Below are positions 1-6,653 of a stretch of DNA of 11,785 nt, one piece after another (positions within the stretch are counted from its first letter, which is position 1; each line of letters opens with the position of its first letter). Origin of the DNA: an uncultured Lachnospiraceae bacterium (GTDB lineage: Bacteria; Bacillota; Clostridia; Lachnospirales; Lachnospiraceae). The notes beneath the pieces were generated by a model. The model did no database searches and was not told the origin of the DNA. It saw only the letters and a list, made by a program, of their open reading frames with translations. The stretch lies in the NCBI GenBank assembly GCA_947176785.1, contig CAMWSA010000076.1:1-11785 (forward strand). Direction: 5' to 3'. Position numbers and translations under genes: made by a program.

Positions 1-48
1 TTATAGAGTTTATCAGATATTTCCTGTCAGACTATGTCATTTTTTTAG

Positions 49-77
49 TTGTAATGTGATAAAAACAATGATAAAAT
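49..77 (+). promoter_or_regulatory. Putative sigma-A promoter of the coiled-coil protein gene
   Basis: A -35 box TTGTAA (49-54) and a -10 box TAAAAT (72-77) are separated by exactly 17 bases. The region is AT-rich and lies about 40 bases upstream of the chosen start codon, so the predicted transcript has a short leader. Seen directly in the sequence; activity is inferred. Confidence 0.55.
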
Positions 78-118
78 AAAGAAAAGTTTTGCATTTAGGG
101 ATGTTTGGAGGAAAATCA

Positions 119-1000
119 ATGGATACTTTTATCGACAAACTGGCACAGCGCCTGACTGCACAGGAGATGATCAAAGCTAACAGCGCGGCGGATGCAGAGG
201 AATTGCATAGGGTTCAGGGACAGGTAAAACAGTACGAGGCGTATCTGGATGAGATGCAGAATATCAGTACAAGTATTGTGGCCGCTTTGGGCAGGCTGGA
301 GCATGCCGAGGAGATATCCGCGGAAATGGTAGACCGGTTGGAGCATGCCAGTGTGGCCTCCGCATCCATAATTGAACGTTTGGAATCGGCCACAGAGTCT
401 GCGTTTCAGGCGCTCAATCACATGGAACAGATGCAGAGTGTTTTTGCAGAATGTACAGAACTGGCGGACAGGCTGGAGCATGCGGGAGTGGCGTCTGCTG
501 CGGCCTCCGAGAGGATTGACCAGGTGGTGGGCACCGGAATCGACCGGATGGTAGGCGAGGGGATCCAGCGGCTGGAGCATGCGGGAGTGGCTGCCGCTGC
601 GGCTTCCGAGAAGATTGACCGGGTGGTGAACGCCGGAATCGAAAAGCTGCAGCATATGGAAGTGAATACGGATGGTATTGACGAACTGGTAAAGGCCAGT
701 ATCAGTAAGATCAGGGAAGTGCAGCAGGATACTGACAATCTTCAGACACTGCTCAGGGATAGCGCAAACAGCCAGAACGAGACTATCAGTGATTTTGTAC
801 ATAAGGAAAATGTCAAGGTATACCGTAATGTGCAGGCGATAGTGGTGGAGGAAGCGGCCAAGCAGACGGAGAATCTGGAAAAGGTCAGTAAGACCGGCGC
901 AGGCAGGATGAGTGCGGTTTTGGCTGTCTCTGTCGTGGCGTTGGCGGCGTCGTTGGGATCTCTGATTTTCCAGATCCTGACGTACCTGCATGTCTTTTGA
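119..1000 (+). CDS. Coiled-coil protein with C-terminal membrane anchor (function unknown)
   Basis: 293 residues if started at ATG 119, which has GGAGG at 107-111 with a 7-base spacer; upstream in-frame TTG 89 and ATG 101 lack such a site. The protein is almost entirely helical and charged. The motif RLEHA occurs at residues 59-63, 73-77, 118-122 and 151-155, and residues 118-150 and 151-183 form two tandem copies of a 33-residue unit. The region around 228-252 (HKENVKVYRNVQA...) resembles, from memory, a recurring Lachnospiraceae hypothetical family. Residues about 265-290 are a single hydrophobic segment at the extreme C-terminus, and there is no N-terminal signal. A tail-anchored topology with the coiled coil in the cytoplasm is therefore inferred. 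It has its own promoter and no obvious operon partner. Function is not recognised; a scaffold or receptor-like role is possible but unproven. Confidence 0.85.
   Translation: MDTFIDKLAQRLTAQEMIKANSAADAEELHRVQGQVKQYEAYLDEMQNISTSIVAALGRLEHAEEISAEMVDRLEHASVASASIIERLESATESAFQALNHMEQMQSVFAECTELADRLEHAGVASAAASERIDQVVGTGIDRMVGEGIQRLEHAGVAAAAASEKIDRVVNAGIEKLQHMEVNTDGIDELVKASISKIREVQQDTDNLQTLLRDSANSQNETISDFVHKENVKVYRNVQAIVVEEAAKQTENLEKVSKTGAGRMSAVLAVSVVALAASLGSLIFQILTYLHVF
471..668 (+). repeat. Two tandem 99-bp units inside the coiled-coil gene
   Basis: The segment starting GGCTGGAGCATGCGGGAGTGG at 471 recurs at 570, an offset of 99 bases (33 codons). The first about 75 bases of each copy are strongly alike and the last quarter has drifted. 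The copies keep the reading frame. Weaker RLEHA-encoding segments 42 bases apart at about 294 and 336 suggest earlier rounds of expansion. Confidence 0.8.
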
Positions 1001-1086
1001 CAGAATATGGAGTGACCACGCAGGATGCCGTATTTCCGGCGGGGAATGGTCAAACAGCCCGGGGCATGTGCGGCCAGGGCACATCT

Positions 1087-1190
1087 TATTCTAACGACCG
1101 CTAAGATTTTCCGATTCCTGCACGGCACATGTCGCCCAATTATGCAGCATGTGCCGTGCAGGAAGGAATATCTTAGCGGTCGTTAGTATA
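1087..1190. repeat. Large near-perfect palindrome (about 40-bp arms)
   Basis: The left arm (1091-1131) and right arm (1148-1186) are reverse complements apart from a small internal mismatch and a 2-base length difference. The outer 15 or more bases (CTAACGACCGCTAAGAT) and the inner 17 (TTCCTGCACGGCACATG) pair perfectly around a 16-base loop. Pairing resumes for 3 bases beyond one mismatch at 1090/1187. As RNA it would be a very stable hairpin. No T-run follows either arm, so it is not a standard intrinsic terminator. It could be a REP-like or MITE-like element or an mRNA-stability hairpin. It fills most of the 247-base gap between the coiled-coil gene and the flavin reductase gene; I see nothing else convincing there. 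Confidence 0.85.
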
Positions 1191-1247
1191 CTTCCCCAGG
1201 GACACCGCAGTGTGGGGAGGGAAACCAGAACAGAGGAGAGGAAGAAA

Positions 1248-1817
1248 ATGGAAAAGGAATTGTGGAAACCGGGGAATATGCTGTATCCGCTGCCTGTGGT
1301 CATGGTCAGCGTGACGGACGGGGAGGGGCGTGACAATATCATTACGGTGGCGTGGACGGGTACGGTTTGCAGTGATCCCCCCATGCTGTCCGTCTCTGTA
1401 AGGCCGGAGAGGTATTCCTATTCCATGCTTAAAAGGACCGGGGAATTTGTGGTCAATCTGGTGACGGAGAAATTGGTGTATGCCACGGATTTTTGCGGTG
1501 TGAGAAGCGGGCGGGATCTGGATAAATTCAATGAGATGAAGCTGACGAAGCTGCCCGCTGCCCAGGTGCGGGCCCCGCTGATCGGTGAGAGCCCGGTGAA
1601 TCTGGAGTGCAGAGTGCGTCAGGTGATCCCTCTGGGGACCCATGACATGTTTCTGGCCCAGGTGGTAGCGGTTCATGCGGACAGGCAGTATATGGATGAA
1701 AGGGGCAAGTTCCATCTGGAGCAGGCCGGTCCCGTGGTGTACTCCCACGGGGATTATCTGGCCACAGGGAAAAAGTTGGGCACTTTCGGATACAGTGTCA
1801 GGAAGAAACAGGAGTAG
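1248..1817 (+). CDS. Flavin reductase-like domain protein (FMN-binding, flavoredoxin type)
   Basis: 189 residues from ATG 1248, preceded by AGGAG (1234-1238, 9-base spacer); an upstream in-frame start inside the palindrome has no such site. The protein is one flavin reductase-like split beta-barrel domain. Family features are the N-terminal PVVMVSV strand, the segment TVAWTGTVCSDPPMLSVSVRPERYS (typical of the FMN-binding loop, written here as a short stretch of key residues TVAW, CSDPP and RPERYS), GEFVVNL, and a C-terminal KLGTFGYSVRKK tail. Members bind FMN non-covalently and act in electron transfer or reduce flavin with NAD(P)H; some are flavoredoxins. The true substrate here is unknown. 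The gene is flanked by the palindrome upstream and converges on dinB, overlapping it by 20 bases. No clear promoter was found immediately upstream. Confidence 0.88.
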   Translation: MEKELWKPGNMLYPLPVVMVSVTDGEGRDNIITVAWTGTVCSDPPMLSVSVRPERYSYSMLKRTGEFVVNLVTEKLVYATDFCGVRSGRDLDKFNEMKLTKLPAAQVRAPLIGESPVNLECRVRQVIPLGTHDMFLAQVVAVHADRQYMDERGKFHLEQAGPVVYSHGDYLATGKKLGTFGYSVRKKQE

Positions 1818-3054
1818 AGGGGGAGTCCAAGAGACTTCCTCTTTTTATAATGTCTTTGCCATATTTGCTGCGCAGGCCGTCCAGGGCTTTATCCAGGCGC
1901 TGCCTTTTTTCCCTGTCGGGAAGGGGATGGGAGGTTCCCGGAACAGGGGGGGCGTCAGGAGCCCGGTAGTCGAACAGGCTAAGCTGTACCGGCTCCGTCT
2001 CCGGTACCAGCTTGGAGGTGCGGATGCCCAGCAGGCGTATGGGCTGTCCGTTCCACAGTTCGTCAAAAAGTCTTAAGGCGGTCTCGTAGATTGCCTGGGA
2101 GGAAGCGGTGGGCACGGCCAGCTGCATCTGGTGGGATACGGACTGGAAGGTTGCGTATTTGATTTCGGTGCTGACCATACCGGCCAGTTCCCCGGAGGCC
2201 CGAAGTCTCCCGGCTACGGATTCTGCCAGGGACAGCAGGACGGGCTGTGCGTCTTCACGGGTCAGCGCATCCCGCTGCAAGGTGGTGGAGTTGCCGACTC
2301 CTTTCACCTTCGTGGGCTTTGGCGTGATGTCCGACTCATCTATTCCGTTGGCGTATTGCCACAGGGTGATTCCGTGGCTTTTTAGATGGGCTTCCAGGAT
2401 ATCCCTCCTGGTGTGGGCCAGGTCGCCGATGGTCAATATACCCAGCTTGCGCAGGGTCTCCACACTGGACTGGCCGCAGAGAAACAGGGAGGACACGGGC
2501 AGAGGCCACATCTTACCGGGGATTTCCCGGGCATACAGGGTATGGACCAGGTCAGGCTTTTTGAAGTCGGAGGCCATTTTGGCCAGCACCTTGCGGTCAG
2601 AGATGCCCACGTTGACCGTAAACCCCAGGGTATCGCGCACCAGGTCCTTGATCTGCCGGGCCGCCTCTTCGGGGGCGGTATATTTTTTGGCAATGGGGGT
2701 ATAATCCATAAAGCATTCGTCAATACTGACCTGTTCGATATCAGGGCAAATGCCGGATAAAAGCCGCATCATCTCCTGGCTGCGCCTGTGGTACATGGCA
2801 TGGTCCGGAGCGGCCATCACCAGGCCCGGGCATTTTCGCAGGGCATTTATCACAGGCTCCCCGGTGGTGATCCCATAGGCTTTGGCGGGCAAAGATTTGG
2901 CCAATACCACGCCGTGTCGTTTTGCCATATCGCCGCCCACGATAGAGGGGATCAGGCGCAGGTCCGTTTCATTTCCGTCCTGCAGCATGGAGAGCGCTGT
3001 CCAACTCAGGAAAGCGGAATTGACATCAATATGAAAAAATATGTGTTCATCCAT
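1798..3054 (-). CDS. dinB: DNA polymerase IV (Y-family translesion polymerase)
   Basis: 418 residues, starting at the ATG complementary to 3052-3054 with a perfect AGGAGG at 3063-3068 (8-base spacer). It is an error-prone DNA polymerase that bypasses lesions at stalled forks. Family features: the catalytic motif HIDVNSAF with metal-binding Asp10 and probable steric-gate Phe15; the VSIDECF motif with Asp112 and Glu113; the little-finger domain from about residue 245; and a beta-clamp-binding peptide QLSLF at 357-361. The N-S substitution after Asp10 is typical of the clostridial subgroup. The C-terminal tail, about 55 residues past the clamp motif, is low in recognisable features. The gene converges on the flavin reductase gene and diverges from the LysM/M23 peptidase gene. 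No LexA-type box (GAAC-N4-GTTC) was found upstream. No terminator of its own is visible after the stop codon. Confidence 0.93.
   Translation of the reverse strand: MDEHIFFHIDVNSAFLSWTALSMLQDGNETDLRLIPSIVGGDMAKRHGVVLAKSLPAKAYGITTGEPVINALRKCPGLVMAAPDHAMYHRRSQEMMRLLSGICPDIEQVSIDECFMDYTPIAKKYTAPEEAARQIKDLVRDTLGFTVNVGISDRKVLAKMASDFKKPDLVHTLYAREIPGKMWPLPVSSLFLCGQSSVETLRKLGILTIGDLAHTRRDILEAHLKSHGITLWQYANGIDESDITPKPTKVKGVGNSTTLQRDALTREDAQPVLLSLAESVAGRLRASGELAGMVSTEIKYATFQSVSHQMQLAVPTASSQAIYETALRLFDELWNGQPIRLLGIRTSKLVPETEPVQLSLFDYRAPDAPPVPGTSHPLPDREKRQRLDKALDGLRSKYGKDIIKRGSLLDSPSTPVSS
1816..1846 (+). terminator. Intrinsic terminator of the flavin reductase gene
   Basis: Stem 1818-1827 pairs with 1833-1842 (10 bp including two G-U pairs, extendable by two more) around a 5-base loop, CAAGA. 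It is followed by a T-run at 1842-1846. It begins at the flavin reductase stop codon and lies wholly inside the dinB coding sequence on the opposite strand. On the minus strand no T-run follows, so it should act in one direction only. Confidence 0.8.
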
Positions 3055-3192
3055 AGGGACGGCCTCCTATTCATCCAGAGTACAGCGTCCGCGATGGCAG
3101 ATGCTGTATATTTCTTAGAGTCAACGACAGGATATGTTTCACTTGAACCAGGAGTTGAAAGCAGAAATTTTAGTTTCGCTTACCATAAGATT

Positions 3193-3222
3193 AGTATACA
3201 CCAGACAAGAAGTTCTTTACAA
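3193..3222 (-). promoter_or_regulatory. Tentative dinB promoter
   Basis: Read on the minus strand, a -10-like TATACT (complement of 3193-3198) lies 18 bases downstream of a -35-like TTGTAA (complement of 3217-3222). The predicted leader to the dinB start would be about 130 bases. It faces away from, and overlaps, the promoter of the peptidase gene. The -35 is weak, so this is a guess. Confidence 0.35.
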
Positions 3223-3244
3223 CTAAAATCAAAGTTGGTATGAT
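3216..3244 (+). promoter_or_regulatory. Sigma-A promoter of the LysM/M23 peptidase gene
   Basis: TTTACA (3216-3221), a 17-base spacer, and TATGAT (3239-3244) make a good sigma-A match. The predicted start of transcription is about 35 bases before the ATG at 3287. The remainder of the gap 3055-3286 holds the dinB ribosome binding site and no other gene. Confidence 0.65.
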
Positions 3245-3286
3245 ATAGAAAGTTATGATACCACTGGAGAAAACAAGGGGCTTTAG

Positions 3287-4879
3287 ATGAAAATTACAAA
3301 ATACGGAAAAATATTAAAGTATACATATATGAAGTGGAATTTGTTGATACTGTTTATATGCCTGTTATTTATGCAGGGGTATGTGAAGCTGGAGAGTACC
3401 GGGGACAACCTTTTCCACATTTTTATAAACGGCGTTCAGGTGGGCAGTGTGGCGCAGCCGGAGGACGCGGAGAAGATGCTGTGGGAGGCAAGGCGGGAGA
3501 TTGCTGCCTCTGTGGATGACCTGGTGCTGATGGATGTGGAGATGACCTATGTGGGGGAGGAGATCCTGTACGGCTTCGCGGATGACCCCCAGGAGGTCTA
3601 CGGGCATATCCGCCAGGCGCTGCAGGCCAGCATACAGGAGACAAGCGTCCGTTCCTATACCCTGAAAATGGATCAATACATGGTCAATCTGGCATCGGTG
3701 GAGGAGATGGAGCAGCTGCTGCAGGCGGTGGTCAATAAATATGACAGCGAGAATAAATTCGGCGTGGACATTGTGCAGGACGAGGACCGGCTGTTTAACG
3801 TGTTGACGGCCAATGCGGTGGACAGGCAGCGACAGTCCCGGGAACAGGAGGAGTTACAGCAGCAGGAGCAGCAGCTTTTCCCGGAAGCCGGCATTCAGGC
3901 TCAGCTGACGGAGCTTTTTTCCCAGGATGTGGAAAAGGAAGAGAAGGATTTTGGGGACTATGAACTGGGAATCATGTCCATGCATTTTGCCGAGAAGGTG
4001 GAGATCGTGGAGGCATACCTGCCCCAGAGCCAGCTGCATCCCCTGGAGAAGGCCATTGAGGAGTTGACCATGGAGCAGGAGACTGTGGGAATCTACGAGG
4101 TGCAGCGGGGAGATACTCTCTCGGAAATTGCTCTCAAGGTAAATATTCCCATGGACGATATAGTCGCCATGAATGACAGCCTGGAGACAATTAATACCAC
4201 GATCCGGGCTGGCCAGGAACTGATTATTACGGTTCCGGAGCCAAAGGTATCCGTGGAACGTCTGGAAGTAAATTATTATGAGGAAATCTATGACATGCCT
4301 GTGGTCTATATTGACAGGGATGACTGGTATACCACACAGACCAATGTGATCCAGCAGCCCCACGCCGGTTTTCGAAAGGTAGTGGCACAGGAGAGCTATG
4401 AGAATGACAAGCTGACGGGACGGGAGATCCTGAAGGAAGAGGTGGTCATGGAGGCTGTGGCCAAGGTTGTGGAGCGGGGCACCAAGGTGCCGCCCACCTA
4501 TATCAAACCTATCTCCGGCGGCCGTGCGTCTTCTGGATTCGGCAGAAGAAAGGCACCCACCAAGGGGGCCAGCACCTACCACAAGGGCCAGGATTGGGCC
4601 ACACCTGTGGGCACCACCGTCGTGGCATCCTGCGGCGGACGGGTATCCAAGGCAGGCTGGGGAAGCGGGTATGGCTATGTGGTATATATTGACCATGAAG
4701 ACGGCAGACAGACCCGGTATGCCCATCTGTCCAAAATCCTGGTAAAGGCCGGCGACTATGTAAAACAGGGACAGAGGATCGCACTCAGCGGCAATACCGG
4801 CATCTCATCGGGACCGCACCTGCATTTTGAGATCCTGATAGGGGGCAAGCAGGTAAATCCGCTGAAATATCTGCAATAG
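3287..4879 (+). CDS. Membrane-anchored LysM-G5-M23 family metallopeptidase
   Basis: 530 residues; ATG 3287 has AAGGGG at 3275-3280. Residues about 17-31 are one hydrophobic segment, an uncleaved signal anchor that would place the rest outside the cell. After a 230-residue helical region with a Gln/Glu-rich stretch (181-200) come a LysM peptidoglycan-binding domain (about 269-316, YEVQRGDTLSEIA), a G5-like domain (about 319-399) and a C-terminal M23 LytM-type peptidase domain (about 405-530). The M23 residues are complete: His432 and Asp436 (HKGQD), His480 (YAHLS), and His511 and His513 (HLHFE), so a zinc-dependent endopeptidase cutting peptidoglycan cross-bridges is likely. The domain order is common in Clostridia. 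A role in cell-wall remodelling, division or sporulation is inferred. It is transcribed alone from its own promoter and faces the same way as murA, which has a separate promoter downstream. Confidence 0.92.
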   Translation: MKITKYGKILKYTYMKWNLLILFICLLFMQGYVKLESTGDNLFHIFINGVQVGSVAQPEDAEKMLWEARREIAASVDDLVLMDVEMTYVGEEILYGFADDPQEVYGHIRQALQASIQETSVRSYTLKMDQYMVNLASVEEMEQLLQAVVNKYDSENKFGVDIVQDEDRLFNVLTANAVDRQRQSREQEELQQQEQQLFPEAGIQAQLTELFSQDVEKEEKDFGDYELGIMSMHFAEKVEIVEAYLPQSQLHPLEKAIEELTMEQETVGIYEVQRGDTLSEIALKVNIPMDDIVAMNDSLETINTTIRAGQELIITVPEPKVSVERLEVNYYEEIYDMPVVYIDRDDWYTTQTNVIQQPHAGFRKVVAQESYENDKLTGREILKEEVVMEAVAKVVERGTKVPPTYIKPISGGRASSGFGRRKAPTKGASTYHKGQDWATPVGTTVVASCGGRVSKAGWGSGYGYVVYIDHEDGRQTRYAHLSKILVKAGDYVKQGQRIALSGNTGISSGPHLHFEILIGGKQVNPLKYLQ

Positions 4880-4945
4880 TTGACGGGATGATCCGTTGGA
4901 GACCTGGTATCAGGGTGAATAGTAATTTTGGCATGCAGTTTGCAG

Positions 4946-4959
4946 GGAACGAACGTTCC
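4946..4959. promoter_or_regulatory. LexA/SOS-box-like inverted repeat upstream of murA
   Basis: GGAACGAACGTTCC matches the Gram-positive LexA operator consensus CGAACRNRYGTTYC at 13 of 14 positions and contains the core GAAC-N4-GTTC. It ends 2 bases upstream of the -35 box of the promoter at 4962-4989. It is the only GAAC-N4-GTTC I noticed in the intergenic parts of the window. The match is seen directly; binding by LexA is inferred. Confidence 0.5.
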
Positions 4960-4961
4960 GT

Positions 4962-4989
4962 TTTACAAACAGGAATTTTATGGTATAAT
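4962..4989 (+). promoter_or_regulatory. Strong sigma-A promoter of murA
   Basis: TTTACA (4962-4967) and a consensus TATAAT (4984-4989) are 16 bases apart (17 if the -35 is read as TTTTAC, 4961-4966). Transcription would start near 4996 and give a leader of about 134 bases before the murA ATG. No terminator was found after the upstream peptidase gene, so read-through is also possible. Confidence 0.75.
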
Positions 4990-5018
4990 GAGCGTGGTTT
5001 GTTTGAGGGGAAAAGGGA

Positions 5019-5050
5019 TTCTCTCTTCGGCTGTGTCCGCAATGAGAGGA
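5019..5050 (+). other. Hairpin in the murA leader RNA
   Basis: CTCTC (5021-5025) pairs with GAGAG (5044-5048), TT (5026-5027) with AA (5041-5042), and CGG (5028-5030) with CCG (5037-5039), leaving single-base bulges at 5040 and 5043 and a 6-base loop. The 3' arm contains AGAGGA, the possible ribosome binding site of a 10-codon ORF (5058-5090). No T-run follows, so it is not a terminator. Confidence 0.45.
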
Positions 5051-5057
5051 AACCAGG

Positions 5058-5090
5058 ATGAGGTTTGGTTATTTGTATTTATATGTGTGA
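5058..5090 (+). CDS. Possible 10-residue leader peptide upstream of murA
   Basis: ATG 5058 to TGA 5088 encodes MRFGYLYLYV, unusually rich in Tyr and Leu. AGAGGA at 5045-5050 gives a 7-base spacer, and the whole ORF lies within the predicted murA leader transcript, 39 bases before the murA start. Its size makes chance likely. Whether it is translated is unknown. Confidence 0.2.
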   Translation: MRFGYLYLYV

Positions 5091-5129
5091 TAATAAGTCT
5101 TTTATATAAATCTGTATGAGGTAAACGAG

Positions 5130-6422
5130 ATGGAACAATACGCAATTAAGGGCGGTAATCCATTGGTAGGCGAGGTAGAGATAGGAGGGGCCAAAAATGC
5201 GGCGCTTCCTATTCTCGCTGCTTCCGTAATGACTGATGAGACCGTATATATAGACAATCTGCCGGATGTGAGGGATACCAATGTGCTTCTTAAGGCCATG
5301 CAGGGCATCGGGGTATTGGAGAAGCGCACCGGCAGGCACAGCGTGACGCTGAATGCTGCCCAGATAGGCAGCCTGGTGGTGGAGGACGAAAATATCAAGA
5401 AGATCAGGGCCTCCTACTACCTGATCGGTGCCCTGCTGGGCAAATACAAGCAGGCGGAGGTGGCGCTGCCCGGCGGCTGCGATATCGGCTGCAGGGCCAT
5501 TGACCAGCATATCAAGGGATTCAAGGCGCTGGGGGCCGAGGTGTGGATTGAGCATGGCCTGATCAAGACCAGGGCGGACAAGCTGGTGGGCAGCCATATC
5601 TATATGGACTGTGTCAGTGTGGGGGCCACCATCAATGTGATGATGGCAGCGTCCATGGCCGAGGGGCAGACCATTATTGAAAATGCGGCAAAAGAACCAC
5701 ATGTGGTAGATCTGGCCAACTTTTTAAACAGCATGGGGGCCAAAATTAAAGGGGCCGGTACAGATGTGATCAGGATCAAGGGCGTGAGCAGGCTTCACGG
5801 AACGGAGTACACCATCATTCCGGACCAGATTGAGGCGGGCACCTTTATGTTTGCGGCGGCGCTGACCAAGGGAGATATCACGGTGAAAAATGTGATTCCC
5901 AAGCATCTGGAGTCCATTACGGCCAAGCTTCTTGAGATCGGCTGTGAGATTGAGGAATCCGATGACGCCATGCGTGTGGTGTGTTCCAAGCCCTTAAAGC
6001 ATACCCATGTAAAGACTTTGCCTTATCCCGGTTTCCCCACGGATATGCAGCCACAGATCACGGTGGCGCTGGGGCTGTCCACAGGCACCAGCATCGTGAC
6101 GGACACCATTTTTGAGAATCGTTTTAAATATGTAGATGAGTTGACCCGTATGGGTGCCGATATCAAGGTGGAGGGCACCACGGCCATTATCAACGGGGTG
6201 GGGCGCTATACCGGTGCCAGCCTGTCAGCACCGGATCTGAGGGCCGGTGCGGCCCTGGTGGTTGCCGGGCTGGCAGCCGAAGGGTTTACCACGGTGGACG
6301 AGATCCACTATATTGCCAGAGGCTATGAGGATTTTCATTTAAAGCTCCAGGCTCTTGGGGCGCAGATAGAACTTGTCAATTCCGACAGGGATATACAGAA
6401 ATTTAAGTTGAAAGTGGGTTGA
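5130..6422 (+). CDS. murA: UDP-N-acetylglucosamine 1-carboxyvinyltransferase
   Basis: 430 residues from ATG 5130, with TGAGG at 5117-5121 (8-base spacer). The enzyme transfers enolpyruvate from phosphoenolpyruvate to UDP-GlcNAc, the first committed cytoplasmic step of peptidoglycan synthesis. Family residues are all present: Lys22-Asn23 (GGAKNAALP), the active-site loop PGGCDIGCR with Cys117 (E. coli Cys115) and Arg122, Asp305 in YPGFPTDMQ, and Arg397 in ARGYE. With Cys rather than Asp at 117, the enzyme is predicted to be open to alkylation by fosfomycin. The length is usual for the family. Firmicutes often carry two paralogues (MurA and MurZ); which one this is cannot be decided here. It is preceded by its own promoter with a LexA-like box. 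Its stop codon forms part of the -35 box of the metK promoter. Confidence 0.96.
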   Translation: MEQYAIKGGNPLVGEVEIGGAKNAALPILAASVMTDETVYIDNLPDVRDTNVLLKAMQGIGVLEKRTGRHSVTLNAAQIGSLVVEDENIKKIRASYYLIGALLGKYKQAEVALPGGCDIGCRAIDQHIKGFKALGAEVWIEHGLIKTRADKLVGSHIYMDCVSVGATINVMMAASMAEGQTIIENAAKEPHVVDLANFLNSMGAKIKGAGTDVIRIKGVSRLHGTEYTIIPDQIEAGTFMFAAALTKGDITVKNVIPKHLESITAKLLEIGCEIEESDDAMRVVCSKPLKHTHVKTLPYPGFPTDMQPQITVALGLSTGTSIVTDTIFENRFKYVDELTRMGADIKVEGTTAIINGVGRYTGASLSAPDLRAGAALVVAGLAAEGFTTVDEIHYIARGYEDFHLKLQALGAQIELVNSDRDIQKFKLKVG

Positions 6423-6447
6423 CAAATGCATATATAAGGTGTATTGT
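6419..6447 (+). promoter_or_regulatory. metK promoter overlapping the murA stop codon
   Basis: A consensus -35 TTGACA (6419-6424) contains the murA TGA (6420-6422). After 17 bases comes TATTGT (6442-6447), matching the -10 consensus at four of six positions. Transcription would start near 6454, about 23 bases before the first riboswitch stem, which is the usual arrangement for S-box leaders. Confidence 0.6.
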
Positions 6448-6476
6448 GTCAATATAAAGAAATTGCATAGATTTTT

Positions 6477-6578
6477 CTCTTATTCAGAGTGGTGGAGATA
6501 CATAGGATCTGTGAAGCCACGGCAACCCCGGAGACGGAAGGTGCCAGCCTGAGCGAGTAGTACTTGAACAATAAGAGG
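6477..6578 (+). ncRNA. SAM-I riboswitch (S box) aptamer of metK
   Basis: P1 is formed by CTCTTATT (6477-6484) and AATAAGAG (6570-6577). Between them lie the S-box core blocks in order: AGAGTGGTGGAG (6486-6497), GTGAAGCCACGGCAACC with the P2 kink-turn side, a P3 hairpin CCG-GAGA-CGG, and the conserved AAGGTGCC. The RNA binds S-adenosylmethionine and, when bound, favours the downstream terminator, turning off metK. The location directly upstream of metK agrees with the family's usual targets. Confidence 0.93.
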
Positions 6579-6596
6579 ATAAGAACCAGAGATTCG

Positions 6597-6622
6597 AGTC
6601 CGCTTTTTGTGAGCGGACTTTT
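6597..6622 (+). terminator. Riboswitch-controlled terminator of the metK leader
   Basis: AGTCCGCT (6597-6604) and AGCGGACT (6612-6619) form a perfect 8-bp stem with a 7-base loop, ending in TTTT (6619-6622). The T-run is short, so termination may be leaky. A possible antiterminator pairs ACAATAAG (6568-6575, including the P1 3' strand) with CTTTTTGT (6603-6610), 7 of 8 positions, opening only the loop side of the stem; this pairing is a suggestion only. Confidence 0.7.
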
Positions 6623-6653
6623 CGTTGCCCTGGAACCAGCAAAAAGCAAAACA

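Noticed and set aside
116..1084. A 322-codon minus-strand ORF opposite the coiled-coil gene
   Set aside because: Rich in His, Leu and Arg in the repeat-shadow pattern, with no promoter or ribosome binding site. The plus-strand frame has a strong ribosome binding site and a sensible membrane anchor.
1087..1190. The palindrome as a Rho-independent terminator for the coiled-coil gene
   Set aside because: No T-run follows either arm, and the stem is far longer than a typical terminator.
3055..3286. A LexA box controlling dinB
   Set aside because: I scanned the gap on both strands for GAAC-N4-GTTC and near matches and found none.
4928..5119. A 63-codon plus-strand ORF upstream of murA with a hydrophobic end
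   Set aside because: It starts with TTG, has no ribosome binding site, and spans the LexA-like box and the -35/-10 boxes of the murA promoter, so it is more likely non-coding.
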